DNA from: Sipunculus nudus
Lineage: Eukaryota; Annelida; Sipuncula; Golfingiida; Sipunculidae
Direction of reading: 5' to 3'
Assembly: GCA_026874595.1 (NCBI GenBank)
Contig: CM049314.1
Location: forward strand, 24,195,729-24,259,728
Length of the DNA stretch: 64,000 nt
Below the pieces are notes generated by a model. That model was given only the letters and a program-made list of their open reading frames with translations. It had not been told where the DNA came from and searched no databases. Of the stretch, positions 1-11,093 are shown in pieces. Within the stretch, counting starts at the first letter, position 1, and each line of letters starts with the position of its first letter. The translations under genes and the position numbers were made by a program.

Positions 1-2390
1 GATCAAGACGAATATGTACTTGCCCGTGGGCTATAGTGTTGCACCTTTCCTAAGTAGGTGTATTTCAGTAAGACTATGTCATTAAAATTCAGAATATCGA
101 TGTACCGTTCTAGTTTCCTGACCTCCGTCAGGTGATATACCTGAAATAAAACACATACACGGGTGAAATATCAGTAAATAACGCACAAATACTTACAAGG
201 AACAAGTAATCAAATAATGATTTTCCATTTCAAAATTGACTAAGCAAACCATGATCTAGGGAAAAACAACGATCACGCCTTTTATCTAAATATATTATTC
301 ATATTATGACGGACTTATTGGTTAGATAGGTAATTGTCGATCATATGAGAAAACTGTTGTGAAAACTCTACCCAAATAAAAGTAAATGAACACCTTAATT
401 ATAATCATTATAACATTAATAGGATACCTGCTCTGTATGTTCAACGTGCATTTTAATGTCATGTGACCACAACGTTGTTGGCTGGGGTCGGTCTGCTGCG
501 AACACATCTTCACCGGCCTATACATGTCCCCCATTCGTAGACAGAATAATTTTTAAAATCAGGCTCATCAAATCAATTGTGTAACATTTTAAACTAATTA
601 TTAATTAACTTTCAAATCATGCTTGTTTTGAACATGGGATGAAGTTTTAAACTGTGAATGATTCCCATGTCACTACGCCCGTCTGTCGTCCGTCTTTTGC
701 CTTTCAGATGTCCGGTGGCCTTTGCTGACAGCTATTCTCAGCTATGGCCAGAAGGATTCCCGCTAAATATTTCATCTGTGCATGTTTAGCTAATTCGAAG
801 ATTTTCTGTTCCTATTTGTGTGTGTTTAGGTATTTTGCAAACTGTACCAGTTTGCTCTGTGTACCTTTGCGTATACGTGAGGCGTATTATGGGATGATCA
901 AAGTTTAGTACCAGTTGTTGTAATAGTGTTTAGGAACCGCAAGCTAGCTTGTGTTTATACAAACCCCTAATCACCTAGCTATGTGTATTCTTTTGTGACA
1001 GCCTGGGCAAAATCCAAGACATGGTATGACTACTTGCTGTCCGCTGGTTTAGCTTTTCGCGTGTGAGCTACATATGGGAAGCTATGGGGCTACCCATACA
1101 GCCAATTTATTCTGAATCAGCCGAGTCTTGAGTTGGAGGAGAAGTAATTGTCTACCATTGTGACTCTGAACTTTGGATGTGATAATGGATCAAACATCTA
1201 CGCCCATGGTAAAACATGTGAAGTACGGGCAGAAGTTTAGCCTCTGACACCATTGGGGTTATATTACAAGACATTTTAACACTGAAGTGAACGAGGAACT
1301 CTAGGTCTAATATCATATGAAAAACTTCAAGGTATATAATCCTGTGCAATAATAAATGTATTAACTCACATTGTTACCTCATTTTTAGTCAAATCAATTT
1401 TTTTTGCCAGCAAAACATTCCATGGCTTGGACTTACTATCACAAATTCACATGGTTTATACATTGTTATGGTTCTCTTTGCCAGTACACGTTGTCCACAT
1501 CTACCCTTTTACCACAAAAACACTGCGCAACCAGAGGTACGATCCTGCGTATGCGTAACAAATCAAATAAATAAAAGAAAAATGAAAGAAGGAACACTTG
1601 TTTGAAGCTTGGTACGCTATTGTTTTGAACTACTGGTCGCGCCCGATGCAAGCTTTATGAAACTCTTGTACTTGAGTAGCCAAACGATTTTAGAAGGGAA
1701 CTTTGGCAGATACCATATAATATTCTGACAAGGAAAACTTATGTTTCAAGAAAATTTAAATGCCTGATGTGTGAAATGGTCCCTTCAATGACAAGAACAA
1801 ACATTTGCATTTTATTTTTGTCTTCTGGGATATCTAGGTCTTGTGGCCGAATAATATGGCCATAGCTTAACAACCATGCAATGATATTTACATACATTAA
1901 AAACAAATATTATACTTAATAGCTAACCTGTAGCTTTTAATGTAGTTTCATGTGCAAATTTGGTTGAAATTTTGTAAATAATATAGTGCTTTCTCGCATA
2001 TCGATTTGTTTGCTTGTCTGAAGCAGTTTGAAATGTATGGTTTTAGTTCTACTTGATAGAACCCTTACTTAACTACGGGTAATGACTTCTTGGTAAATCT
2101 GTATCCCGTGAAAAGAAAACTTGCTAGTCGGAAAAATAAAATGATAACGTAGCCTAGTAATGTTTTTGATACCCATAGAAAGTGCAAACAACATGTTTAT
2201 GCTTTAAAAAGAAATTAGACGACACATAGCACATATATCTGATCTATATTTATGACATCAATGCTAGTTTTCTGTATTATAAAATAAATGTATATCTGAC
2301 AAGAATCTGGACCTGACATATCAATATATAAATATATATATACATTGACATGTCAGATAATTCTACTGCATGTACTCACATGACGCAAAA

Positions 2391-2570
2391 TCTAAAGCTG
2401 TGTTTCCATTTGTCCGGACACGGATACGGGCACGGTTGGAACTAAAATATTATCAAATACAAGGAGTGTTTCCAGTTTTGCGGACACGTAAACTGCTCTG
2501 TATGCAGCGATTTCAGTGCTCTTCCTGTACGGTTCTCTGTTCGGAGCCATATACGGCTCCGTATGGGGAT
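2391..2570. repeat. palindrome-bearing interspersed repeat fragment
   Basis: Two related half-units share a 'tgtttcca...cggacacg' core, near 2,402 and 2,468. They are followed by a hairpin in which GGAGCC (2,543-2,548) pairs with GGCTCC (2,555-2,560). The layout suggests a short fold-back or MITE-like element, but termini and target-site duplication were not resolved. Confidence 0.35.
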
Positions 2571-3095
2571 TCACATATTAACGAAATATTTAGTTAAAAG
2601 CCCACAACCATATGCTCTGTTGTGTATATAATTAGTTTATTACCAGTACTTCATTACTGCATGAGCGTCAATGTACATATCTAAACGGATATTCTGGGGC
2701 TGTGCATTATACTTATTTTCCTGTGTTTAGGGCCCGTTTAATCCAAAGAAATCGGACGTCCGGTTCTCTCTCAGATATTTGAAGAATTCTGGGAATGTTC
2801 CGGTAAAATCAAGCCGACTCTGGACCTGTTTGTATAATACAACAAACATTTGTTTTGAAACCTTTTCCTCATCCAAAAAAAAAGAAAGTTAAGACTTTAC
2901 TGCTAATAGCACTTGAGATGGAATCACCATACTTTTTATATTGTTTAACCCATTAAGCTGAACCCGGTGAAACTGTAACATTAGCCAAGACCACCGTACG
3001 GCGAAAGGATTGGAGGAAACACGCATAAAGTATCCATACCCCTAAGCATTTATGTATTGAAGTCGATGTTTTATCTGTTTTTTGCAACCATACGC

Positions 3096-3121
3096 TATAT
3101 ATATATATATATATATATATA
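3096..3121. repeat. (TA)n microsatellite
   Basis: Uninterrupted alternating TA of about 26 bases. Confidence 0.9.
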
Positions 3122-4780
3122 CAATATAATTGGTCAGAAACATATCATTAAACGGGCATACCTAATCAGCAGATGAATAATTTCTACATGATGGTGAGTT
3201 AATACATGTGTGTTACTAAAATAAGACACACAGGTAATCAGTTGTCAGTGATGGCTTGCAGATATTTGGTGCAGTACGCGAGTAAGAACCTGATGTTTTA
3301 AAAGTATTAACTCTATAGATATCTGTGTAAAACGGATACCTGATAACAAAGATACACCATGTGTTACTGTTCATGCTAGAAGTACCGGGAATTTCATCTT
3401 AACACAGGATTCATTTGGAGTCTCATTCTGGGAGGGGTCTGGAGGAAAAAAAATTATCGTTCCACCTCACTAGGGCCACCTGTCGGAGGCGAGTATGACT
3501 GAATGTTCTGTGAAAAATTTGGTTTGGCTGAACGGATTCTAAACCCGTGGGCATGAATCCCCACTTCCGAACTTTCTGAAAGCATAATACTATATTATCC
3601 TAATAATATCCAAGCCAAACCAAATTTACCATTGTTATAGAGATTCAAGCGCCTGTATTTTAACCGATAATTAATGATAATATATTATTGATAATATATT
3701 ATATTATATAACTTTTTATTATAATTTTAAAAGTTAATGTCATATATTATATTAAGGGATGATGTTCCTGCAGTTGTCGCCGTCCTTAATAATACACGTA
3801 ATGCCAGCTGATTTAACCCGAACACACTCATGGTGTACAATGCGCATGATGGTATGAGAGGTCCATTATCTCTTATTGTTCAACTCTACATCGGCCTTGC
3901 ATTTACCATTTGCAATATTCACAGTTGAATTTCAAGATGCATATGCATTTTACTGGTTTGAAAAAAAAATCAAGTTTGTATACATTGCAATTGTCTAATT
4001 ATTGCTCATTTTGATCAAACGGAGAACCCCTATGCTATAAAATCTTTTTTATGCATGTTTTATTTCCGTGATATGTATATATATATATTATAAAAGTATA
4101 TGTACATAAGTACTTATGTACTTAATGTATATAACTGAATACAAGGAACTGCAACTGGAAGGCAGTCTTAAGGCCAAGGATGCATGTGCCAGAAGATTTA
4201 AAAAAAAGAAGAATTAAAAAAAAATTACATTTGACACGTGGTTTCATGGCCACCGTTGGAGGTAACATAGTTCCATTTTTTTGTTGGAGAAATATTGGAG
4301 GTAGAAATGGCAAACAACACTTCATGAAGGGCCATTATGACACTGACTTATAGTGAAGTCCGATTTAACGTCCATGAGTTTGGCGCCTTTTACGGGTAGT
4401 ATATCATTGAAAAGAAAACATTCATAAATACACGTAAATATATCAGATGAATGTGTTATTTAGATTCAGCTTTAAAGCTCATCTTCACGTGTTTTGGTTC
4501 CATTAAGGCATATGCTCTGAAAAAAGTCTTATTTCAAACACAATAAAGTCATAAAAAATGTACACCCATTTATTATCCTTAGATGTGCTTGATATTCACT
4601 ATATGAGAAATATATAGAAATAATTAAAAAGGGTATTTTTAAAATCTACTATCTTTTTTTTTTAAAATTAGCAGTTTAAAATTTGGACAAGAAGTATACA
4701 CAAATCTGATGTGACAAACTTCTTTAAAAAAAATCTAAAATTGTAATATAACCCAGTTTAAGCCAGTCATGTTAGTCTTT

Positions 4781-4784
<4 letters not shown>

Positions 4785-4831
<47 letters not shown>
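4785..4831. repeat. (TA)n microsatellite
   Basis: Uninterrupted alternating AT of about 46 bases. Confidence 0.95.
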
Positions 4832-4832
<1 letters not shown>

Positions 4833-6081
4833 TGGTCCATGAAAATGAGACATAAACATGAAAATCTCATTTTACTTTTCAATGGAACTTTTTACAAATT
4901 CTTTTATTAGGGATATTGGCCTATCAGAATTATTTTTAAAAAATTATTTATCTTGAAGTTGCCGGATAAATTGCATCCTTATGTTCATGTATTAAAAAAA
5001 ATATAATTGTGCTAAAATTGTGTGATCGAGTTTCCTCATGTCTAAATTTATTAAATCAGTAAAATGAAACTAATTGCCTGTCATTTTATTCCTAAGAACA
5101 TAACCTTTTACTTTTTACAATTTGTACACCCTGTCACACAGATAAGTTAGTGTTTGACACTAATTATAATATACTAATTAGCACTCATTCCGTAACCAAA
5201 AATAAATAAATAAAAAAGTTAAATTACATTAAAAGGAGTGATTGAAAAAAGTTCCAATTTTAAATCCTGTTTAATGCCTTAAAAGCTTCAAATAAATATT
5301 ATCACTCGAAATTATTATATTTATAATAATATAATATAATATGGTTACAGTACGATAATTCATGGCAGTGTACGGAAGTTACGGAATGAGATTGCGGAAT
5401 GATCAACATGGCATCTATACTTATGCTTGTGAAAATTTCATTTTCTTTCCTCTGATTGGGATAAAACAGATTTATCAATCATCATCTAAAGAAATTGCTT
5501 ATCTTCATAAAAATGCATTTAAAATGACCTTATAAAAATACCAGTATTCAGTTTTCAGGTTGATCATAATAACCCAGGCTTAAATCAGATGTAATACAAA
5601 TGTATTTAGCATTACATTTTTCACCATAACCTGATCTCTCTTTGATGTTTCCTGCAGGTGACTGCCAGGATAACACAGATTGATGCCTAGCAAATTTACC
5701 CCTTCACTTTATGAATCAGACACATCTGGAATATAACTGCTACCTTCCTGGTGGCCCCTTTCTTTGTCCACTCAGCACATCTTCCTTCACAATGTGAAAC
5801 ATGTTGGTACATCAAGATATTCATACCTGGATATGAAAGAATCATTAAGGTTCACAGGTTTCCTGTTTTGTGTTGCTCTTGATGCTTAAGGTAGTTAAAG
5901 AGTACCTATAGTACTCATTGGTTGTACCTGTAACGACTGGATTTCAGTCAGTTAGTGGCATTTGATGCCGAAGTCGCAATGCATCATCAAACATCTCTTA
6001 CCTCTTTCCCCCAAAACAAAAAAAAGAGGTTACAATTAGAGAAAGAGGCTGACAACGACTGCTAACCTGGGTACACTTTGA

Positions 6082-6351
6082 CAGATTCATGATACAAAAG
6101 CGGAGCAAATTAAAATCGGTGATTATATTCTTGTCAGGCGTGTCACTATTGACAAGCAATCAGTTTGGCAGTTTGATGCCGACAGGGACAGGTTATGCCG
6201 TGAGAATATCGAAAATCTTTGTAAAGTAGTCACATTTTTTAAAGGATACGATGTGCAAAATGAAATTTTCTTTTACCTGATCCACATTGTACAGCAATTG
6301 TTGACAGTAAAAATGGATCATCGATGTATTTTATGTTTCAGTAAAAATTAA
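6082..6351 (+). other. unassigned open frame without ATG start
   Basis: Between an in-frame TGA at 6,079 and TAA at 6,349 there are 89 sense codons with a protein-like mix of charged and hydrophobic residues, including IKIGDYILVRRV and VWQFDADRDRL. The only in-frame methionine is near the end, so it could only be an internal exon or a decayed coding piece. No family is recognised and no convincing acceptor was found. It may well be chance. Confidence 0.2.
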
Positions 6352-6951
6352 TAAGGTTCCAATTTTTACTCAAATGAAAAATCAGCTGATAAACATGTTC
6401 TTCAGGACGATATATATAAATAATTTATATGTATGAAGTTAGGAAATCCGCCAGTGTTTTATGAAAGCCACAAACCTTATACAATATGTATTATGTATGT
6501 GCAACATTCCATCACAAGCAATCATTCCGTCACCTCGGTTTTGTCATTCCGTAACACATTAAACTATAAAATATTTCAGATATATTTAAATTTAAAAAAT
6601 AACTTTTACAAACTGAACTGTTGTTATACTGTCTGTTGAACATCCCTACACATATAATTTTTTTCACTGCACACTTCACAGTCTTCACAAAATGCCACAA
6701 AAGTGAGAAGTCTCCGAATCATTCAATAACCAACACTAATTAATTAACCAAAATTGACATCTTAAACCCATGTAAAAAATCATAACATCACTACACTATA
6801 TCTACAATAATTGATTATTTACTGAATCATTTAAATAAATATTGTCAAAAAGCTCATTCCGTAACTCGTGGATCTGCCAATAAAAATAAAAATTTGTGTC
6901 ACCCATTTAGAAGACATATCATATCGCGGAGCTACAGGAAAATTCCACTCA

Positions 6952-6954
<3 letters not shown>

Positions 6955-7013
<59 letters not shown>

Positions 7014-7027
7014 CATATATATATATA
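6955..7027. repeat. (TA)n microsatellite
   Basis: About 70 bases of near-perfect alternating TA. It produces artificial Ile-Tyr open frames on both strands. Confidence 0.95.
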
Positions 7028-7288
7028 GTATATGTTCATTCAAGAGGAAACTATTACTAATTGTCGTAACAGGTACTTGCCAGCGTCAAGACGGCACATC
7101 CTGGGCAACGAAATGACACTAACAATACGAGTTTATAGGACCGCCCCTATACATTCACATTCTGACGCTGCCGTGTACGTCACGCTCCGCCAAACAGGGA
7201 AAGCAAATAAAGCTGTGTATTGATGCATGTATACGCTACACGCATAGAACATACCTAGGCCTCTCACCTCACAGGCCGCCTGTCCGTG

Positions 7289-7295
7289 TATATAG
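7289..7295 (+). promoter_or_regulatory. candidate TATA box for the first EF-hand gene
   Basis: TATATAG lies about 30 bases upstream of a short candidate first exon that ends in a consensus splice donor. Placement is inferred from spacing only. No transcript evidence is available. Confidence 0.3.
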
Positions 7296-7319
7296 TATAC
7301 ATCCGTAGAAAGGGCTCAT

Positions 7320-7367
7320 TCCTGAGCATTTAAGTTACACAGCAGGGCTGATCGCCATAAACTGCAG
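7320..7367 (+). other. candidate non-coding first exon of EF-hand gene 1
   Basis: The first coding exon of EF-hand gene 1 is preceded directly by a splice acceptor at 10,950-10,951, so a 5' UTR exon must lie upstream. This segment ends ACTGCAG followed by GTGAGT at 7,368, a consensus donor, and follows a TATA-like box. If correct, the first intron is about 3.6 kb. The start is approximate. Confidence 0.3.
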
Positions 7368-7528
7368 GTGAGTTTATGTTGCAATTGTCTCCGAAAGTAA
7401 TTAACGAGACGTAAAGATGAATGTGATCAATTATGTAGTTTTTCAGGCGTACCTATCCAAACGCCTTACTACAAGTCACGTGATCCTCTCTGATCACGAC
7501 ATCTTCCTAGGTTTTTCACATAGTGACA

Positions 7529-7549
7529 TTTTGTCTATTTTGTGTAGCT

Positions 7550-7606
<57 letters not shown>

Positions 7607-7928
7607 CGTGTTTTATTACGTGAAGTACTCTAATCTCTTTTTTTTCATTTTGTATCTCATATTAATTGTCTACTTTGTGTAGTGGTCTGTCTCTCTCTCA
7701 CATACATCGATTGTCTATTTTGTGTAGTGGTCTCTCTTACACTCTGTCTCTCTCTTTCTCTCTCACACACATTGAATGAATATTTTGTGTAGTACTCTTT
7801 CTCTCTTCCAGTCTCTGATTCATATACAGTCTATTTAAGTAGTGGTCTCTCTCTCTCACACACACACATTGTCTATTTTGTGTAGTGCTCTCTCATTCAC
7901 ATTCTCTCGCTCCCCCCCCCCCCTCCCC

Positions 7929-7972
<44 letters not shown>

Positions 7973-7995
7973 CACATCGATTATCTATTTTCTTC
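7529..7995. repeat. minisatellite of CT/CA runs with a conserved linker
   Basis: The linker 'ttgtctattttgtgtag' recurs in full or slightly changed form near 7,529, 7,667, 7,710, 7,775, 7,826 and 7,870. Each copy is followed by CT-rich and CA-rich runs of variable length. The longest pure CT runs are at about 7,550-7,592 and 7,931-7,970. A poly-C run follows the last full linker. Confidence 0.75.
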
Positions 7996-9231
7996 CTGCC
8001 CTTTCTCTCATTCTTTCTTTACATCTAGCACCAAATACATCAGGAAGTCACGGATTGAATACTAAAGGGCCGGACCATGAGAATGAAAACAGATAACCAA
8101 GATAATACTAGATCGAGACCAAGACCATAGAGTCAGAGGAAAACTGAGACCAAGGGATCAAAGAAAAAGACAGAGAGCAAGGGACCCGAAAATATGACCT
8201 CGATATCATATGTTTACCGAAATATGTCTTTTGTCATTTTTAGTACAAAATAGTAGCGAAACATTCTTGGAAATGTGTGGCTATATGTTGCTGCCGGACT
8301 AACGGAAAAGCAAACATCAAGGGTAGACACAACTTATTTTTTAAACAAATAACAGTTAAACAGAGAGGAAATCATACATTATTACATTATGTGATGTATA
8401 TTTAATAAAATCGGAGTTTCTGCTTGGTTGAGATAAGAACAGGAGACACAGAAATGCATTTAAAACTAGATGTATGTAATGCCAAACGATTGATGGAAGT
8501 ATCAACCAACTACACCAAACACAACCCTCCCAATACTCGGGGATAGTCAAAGGAATAAAAAAAAAATATCAGGTGGAAATCTGTAATCTAGGGCTAATAT
8601 GGTAGTCAAAGTTCATTTTTTTTAATTAAGCCTTATTTGAGATCTAGGGCACGCAGAGAATCGCAGAAGAGAGAAATGGAAATCCATGGTTTCGCACTTA
8701 GGGGACCAAAATAGGCGCACTCCAACGATAAAGTTATCGAATAATTATAAAGAAATAAACTGATCAGCCACTGTAAGCCACCCCATCCTACGAGGGGAGG
8801 TTTAATAAAGTGATGGTAACAGAATTGATGAAATAAAAAAAAAATATATATTTTACAAGTCCTGGGAATAATATCATTTTCTGTAATGTAATATATATCC
8901 AAGACTGAGAAACATCTACATATTACTGGGCATAAATTCTAATAAATTAAAAGAACTTTTATTGTTAAAAGCAGAATAAAGAATAAAACTGTTATCACTT
9001 ATTTCACTAGGATTATTTCACTGGTGGGGTCGCTAGGAGAAACAAGATAATAACTTTATTTTTTGCAGGATATATGACATAACATATGCAATATTTCTAA
9101 ATTATTTCATCTGGTTTAAGGGGTTCCTTTTTTATGTACATGATGTTCATGTACATTTAATAGTATTTAATAGTCACGGGTAATATAGAGCTTCCATTAC
9201 TTAAAGGTATGGAAATGCCGTCAGAAGTACT

Positions 9232-9489
9232 TTGGTTACGGGAAAATTTAGATTCAATCTTTGGGAGTGTACTGAGAGAGTTATTTTAATGTTAAATTTG
9301 TTTTATCACAAATACATAAACGATCACCTGAAAGTGATGCAAACTTTAACAGGATTTATCAAGGGAAAAGAGATGAATTTCGACAGTATATTGACCCAGT
9401 GGCAACTTGGTGTTTCCATTCACTGGGGTTACTTAATGGGCGCTCTTTATGAAGTTTATGAAGGAGGTCAGCTTGAGATTCATCATTGA
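9232..9489 (+). other. unrecognised 85-codon open frame, probably not a gene
   Basis: An open frame begins with a non-ATG start and ends TGA at 9,487. It lies inside the proposed first intron of EF-hand gene 1. It resembles no family I know and has no clear splice sites. Recorded only because it is one of the longer frames here outside repeats. Confidence 0.1.
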
Positions 9490-9811
9490 CGCTTCACATA
9501 CCCATATATTATAATATATGGAGTACCCATTCCCCAGGAGTAATGTTTAGTAAGTCTAGGGGTGAAATTCAGTGTTCAATTATTTGAAGTTTCAGAGTGG
9601 CCCGTTTTCTTTCTCTTTACCTATATTATTTAGCTAATGTGGGCACCTCCATATTCTGTGAAAATTGACATTTCATAACTTCTCATTTTCTTTGTTGATC
9701 TTCTACCTTCCTGTTCAATATTTCTGAGCCTTATTTATGATATGTTTAGCGTAATAATATACTGACTAATGACATTATCATGGCTATGATCTACATTTTT
9801 TTAATATTCAT

Positions 9812-9929
9812 ATGCGGATCCAGGGGGGTTCCAGACCCTCCCCCTTTTTTCTGTTGCCTTTTTTTAAGGGTTTCAGACTAAATTTTATTGCCTGGTCCCC
9901 CCCTTTCCTAAGTCCTGGATCCGCCCCTG
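9812..9929. mobile_element. short MITE-like element with CGGATCC termini
   Basis: The left end reads gcggatccagg and the right end cctggatccgcccctg, giving imperfect terminal inverted repeats around a core of about 90 bases dominated by C/T and G/A runs. The termini resemble the CAGGGGCGGATCC ends I associate with non-autonomous hAT-type elements. No coding capacity. Target-site duplication unresolved. Confidence 0.55.
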
Positions 9930-10717
9930 TTATTGTTTAGTTCAGTATTCATTTAGTTTTGGACTTCTCTGAATTATAAATTAGTACCCGTACCCTGGTT
10001 TTAGTTTGTTGCAATCACAGGGATTACAAATAACATAGCTTTGTATTACTTTCATTTTTGTATTTCCTGTTGGAATTTTGTTACCTCTATACAGTCATTC
10101 CTACCCATAAAAAGAAAAACTTTGATATTTATACTCTTGACCTTTCATAATCCTCTAATGGATTATTGACTTTCAATTACTGAATTGCTGTTTGTTAAGC
10201 TTGTATTCGTCCAGACAAAGTTGCTTTTCTTTGATGATAAATAGTATTTTGCATTGTAAAACAAATGTGCTTTTTCTGCTTTATTGTTTGCATTTTCAGA
10301 GATATATGACTGATTACCTGATAGGGAAATATAATACGTATACCGGCATATAACTAGTCATATCCTGAATATAGCATCATTCTTTGCAATGCTGGGCTGC
10401 GTTAAATTGAAAAAAAAAAATTGAATAAATTTTAGATATTTTAAAAATAAAACGGAATGCATGTTAAGCTGTCTTTTAGACAAGATGGCATATTTGCTTT
10501 TGGTCAACATAATAAGCATGTATGATGCAAATTCTACATACAAAGTAATTTGTGCTTGCTGGGAAGCTACCTGATGTTATGTTTGTGTCATCTTAGCCGG
10601 CCCTGGAATGTATATTTGTTACATTCCATGTGTATGTATGTTTGTACGGATGCATCTGTATTTATATACAGAAGCAAGTGTGTACTTAAAGTATATAAGT
10701 AAATTACTACCAGCATC

Positions 10718-10832
10718 ATGACCTCGTTTAAGAGGTCACATTTGCGAAGTGGTCGTTTAAGCGAGGTCTTAAAGTGGTCGTTGTTTTGAGGTGGTTACTA
10801 ATCCGAGGTGCTCGTCAGGCTAGGTTTTACTG
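10718..10832. repeat. degenerate 'gtggtcgttt...gaggt' repeat
   Basis: Short related phrases recur: agaggtcac, gtggtcgtttaagcgaggt, gtggtcgttgttttgaggt, gaggtgctcg. A related phrase (gaccactttatcaaggtc, gtggtcgtt) occurs at about 19,715-19,748, so this looks like an interspersed family. Confidence 0.45.
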
Positions 10833-10961
10833 TCTAAAGTAAGTGTACTTATATCCGTATATATGTGCGTATGTAAGGACCCTTTAAATAAACATATATC
10901 TCCATGTGTTCTTTTTAATTAACGCCATTATAGGACCTTTTATTTTGGCAGGCCATTCACG

Positions 10962-11093
10962 ATGTGCTCAGCAGAAGATCTCAAACGATTCTTCAAGGAG
11001 GCGGACAAAGACAACAGCGGAGAGCTCTCCTTCTCCGAGATGGCGGGAGCACTGAGGAAGCAAGGATACAAGGAATCTGATCAGAAACTCCGG
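10962..11093 (+). CDS. EF-hand gene 1, coding exon 1
   Basis: 44 codons starting ATGTGC and ending CGG before donor GTAATA at 11,094 (phase 0). It carries the entering helix, loop and exiting helix of EF-hand 1. The acceptor AG of the preceding UTR intron is at 10,950-10,951, so ten UTR bases precede the ATG. Confidence 0.9.

Larger units (their letters stand above)
1..6081. other. gene-free AT-rich stretch
   Basis: I recognise no exon, RNA gene or intact mobile element here. Open frames are short, overlap on both strands and resemble nothing I know. The stretch contains the palindromic repeat at 2.4-2.56 kb, (TA)n runs at 3.1 and 4.8 kb, and very AT-rich low-complexity sequence at about 3,670-3,750 and 5,310-5,340. 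Confidence 0.6.
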
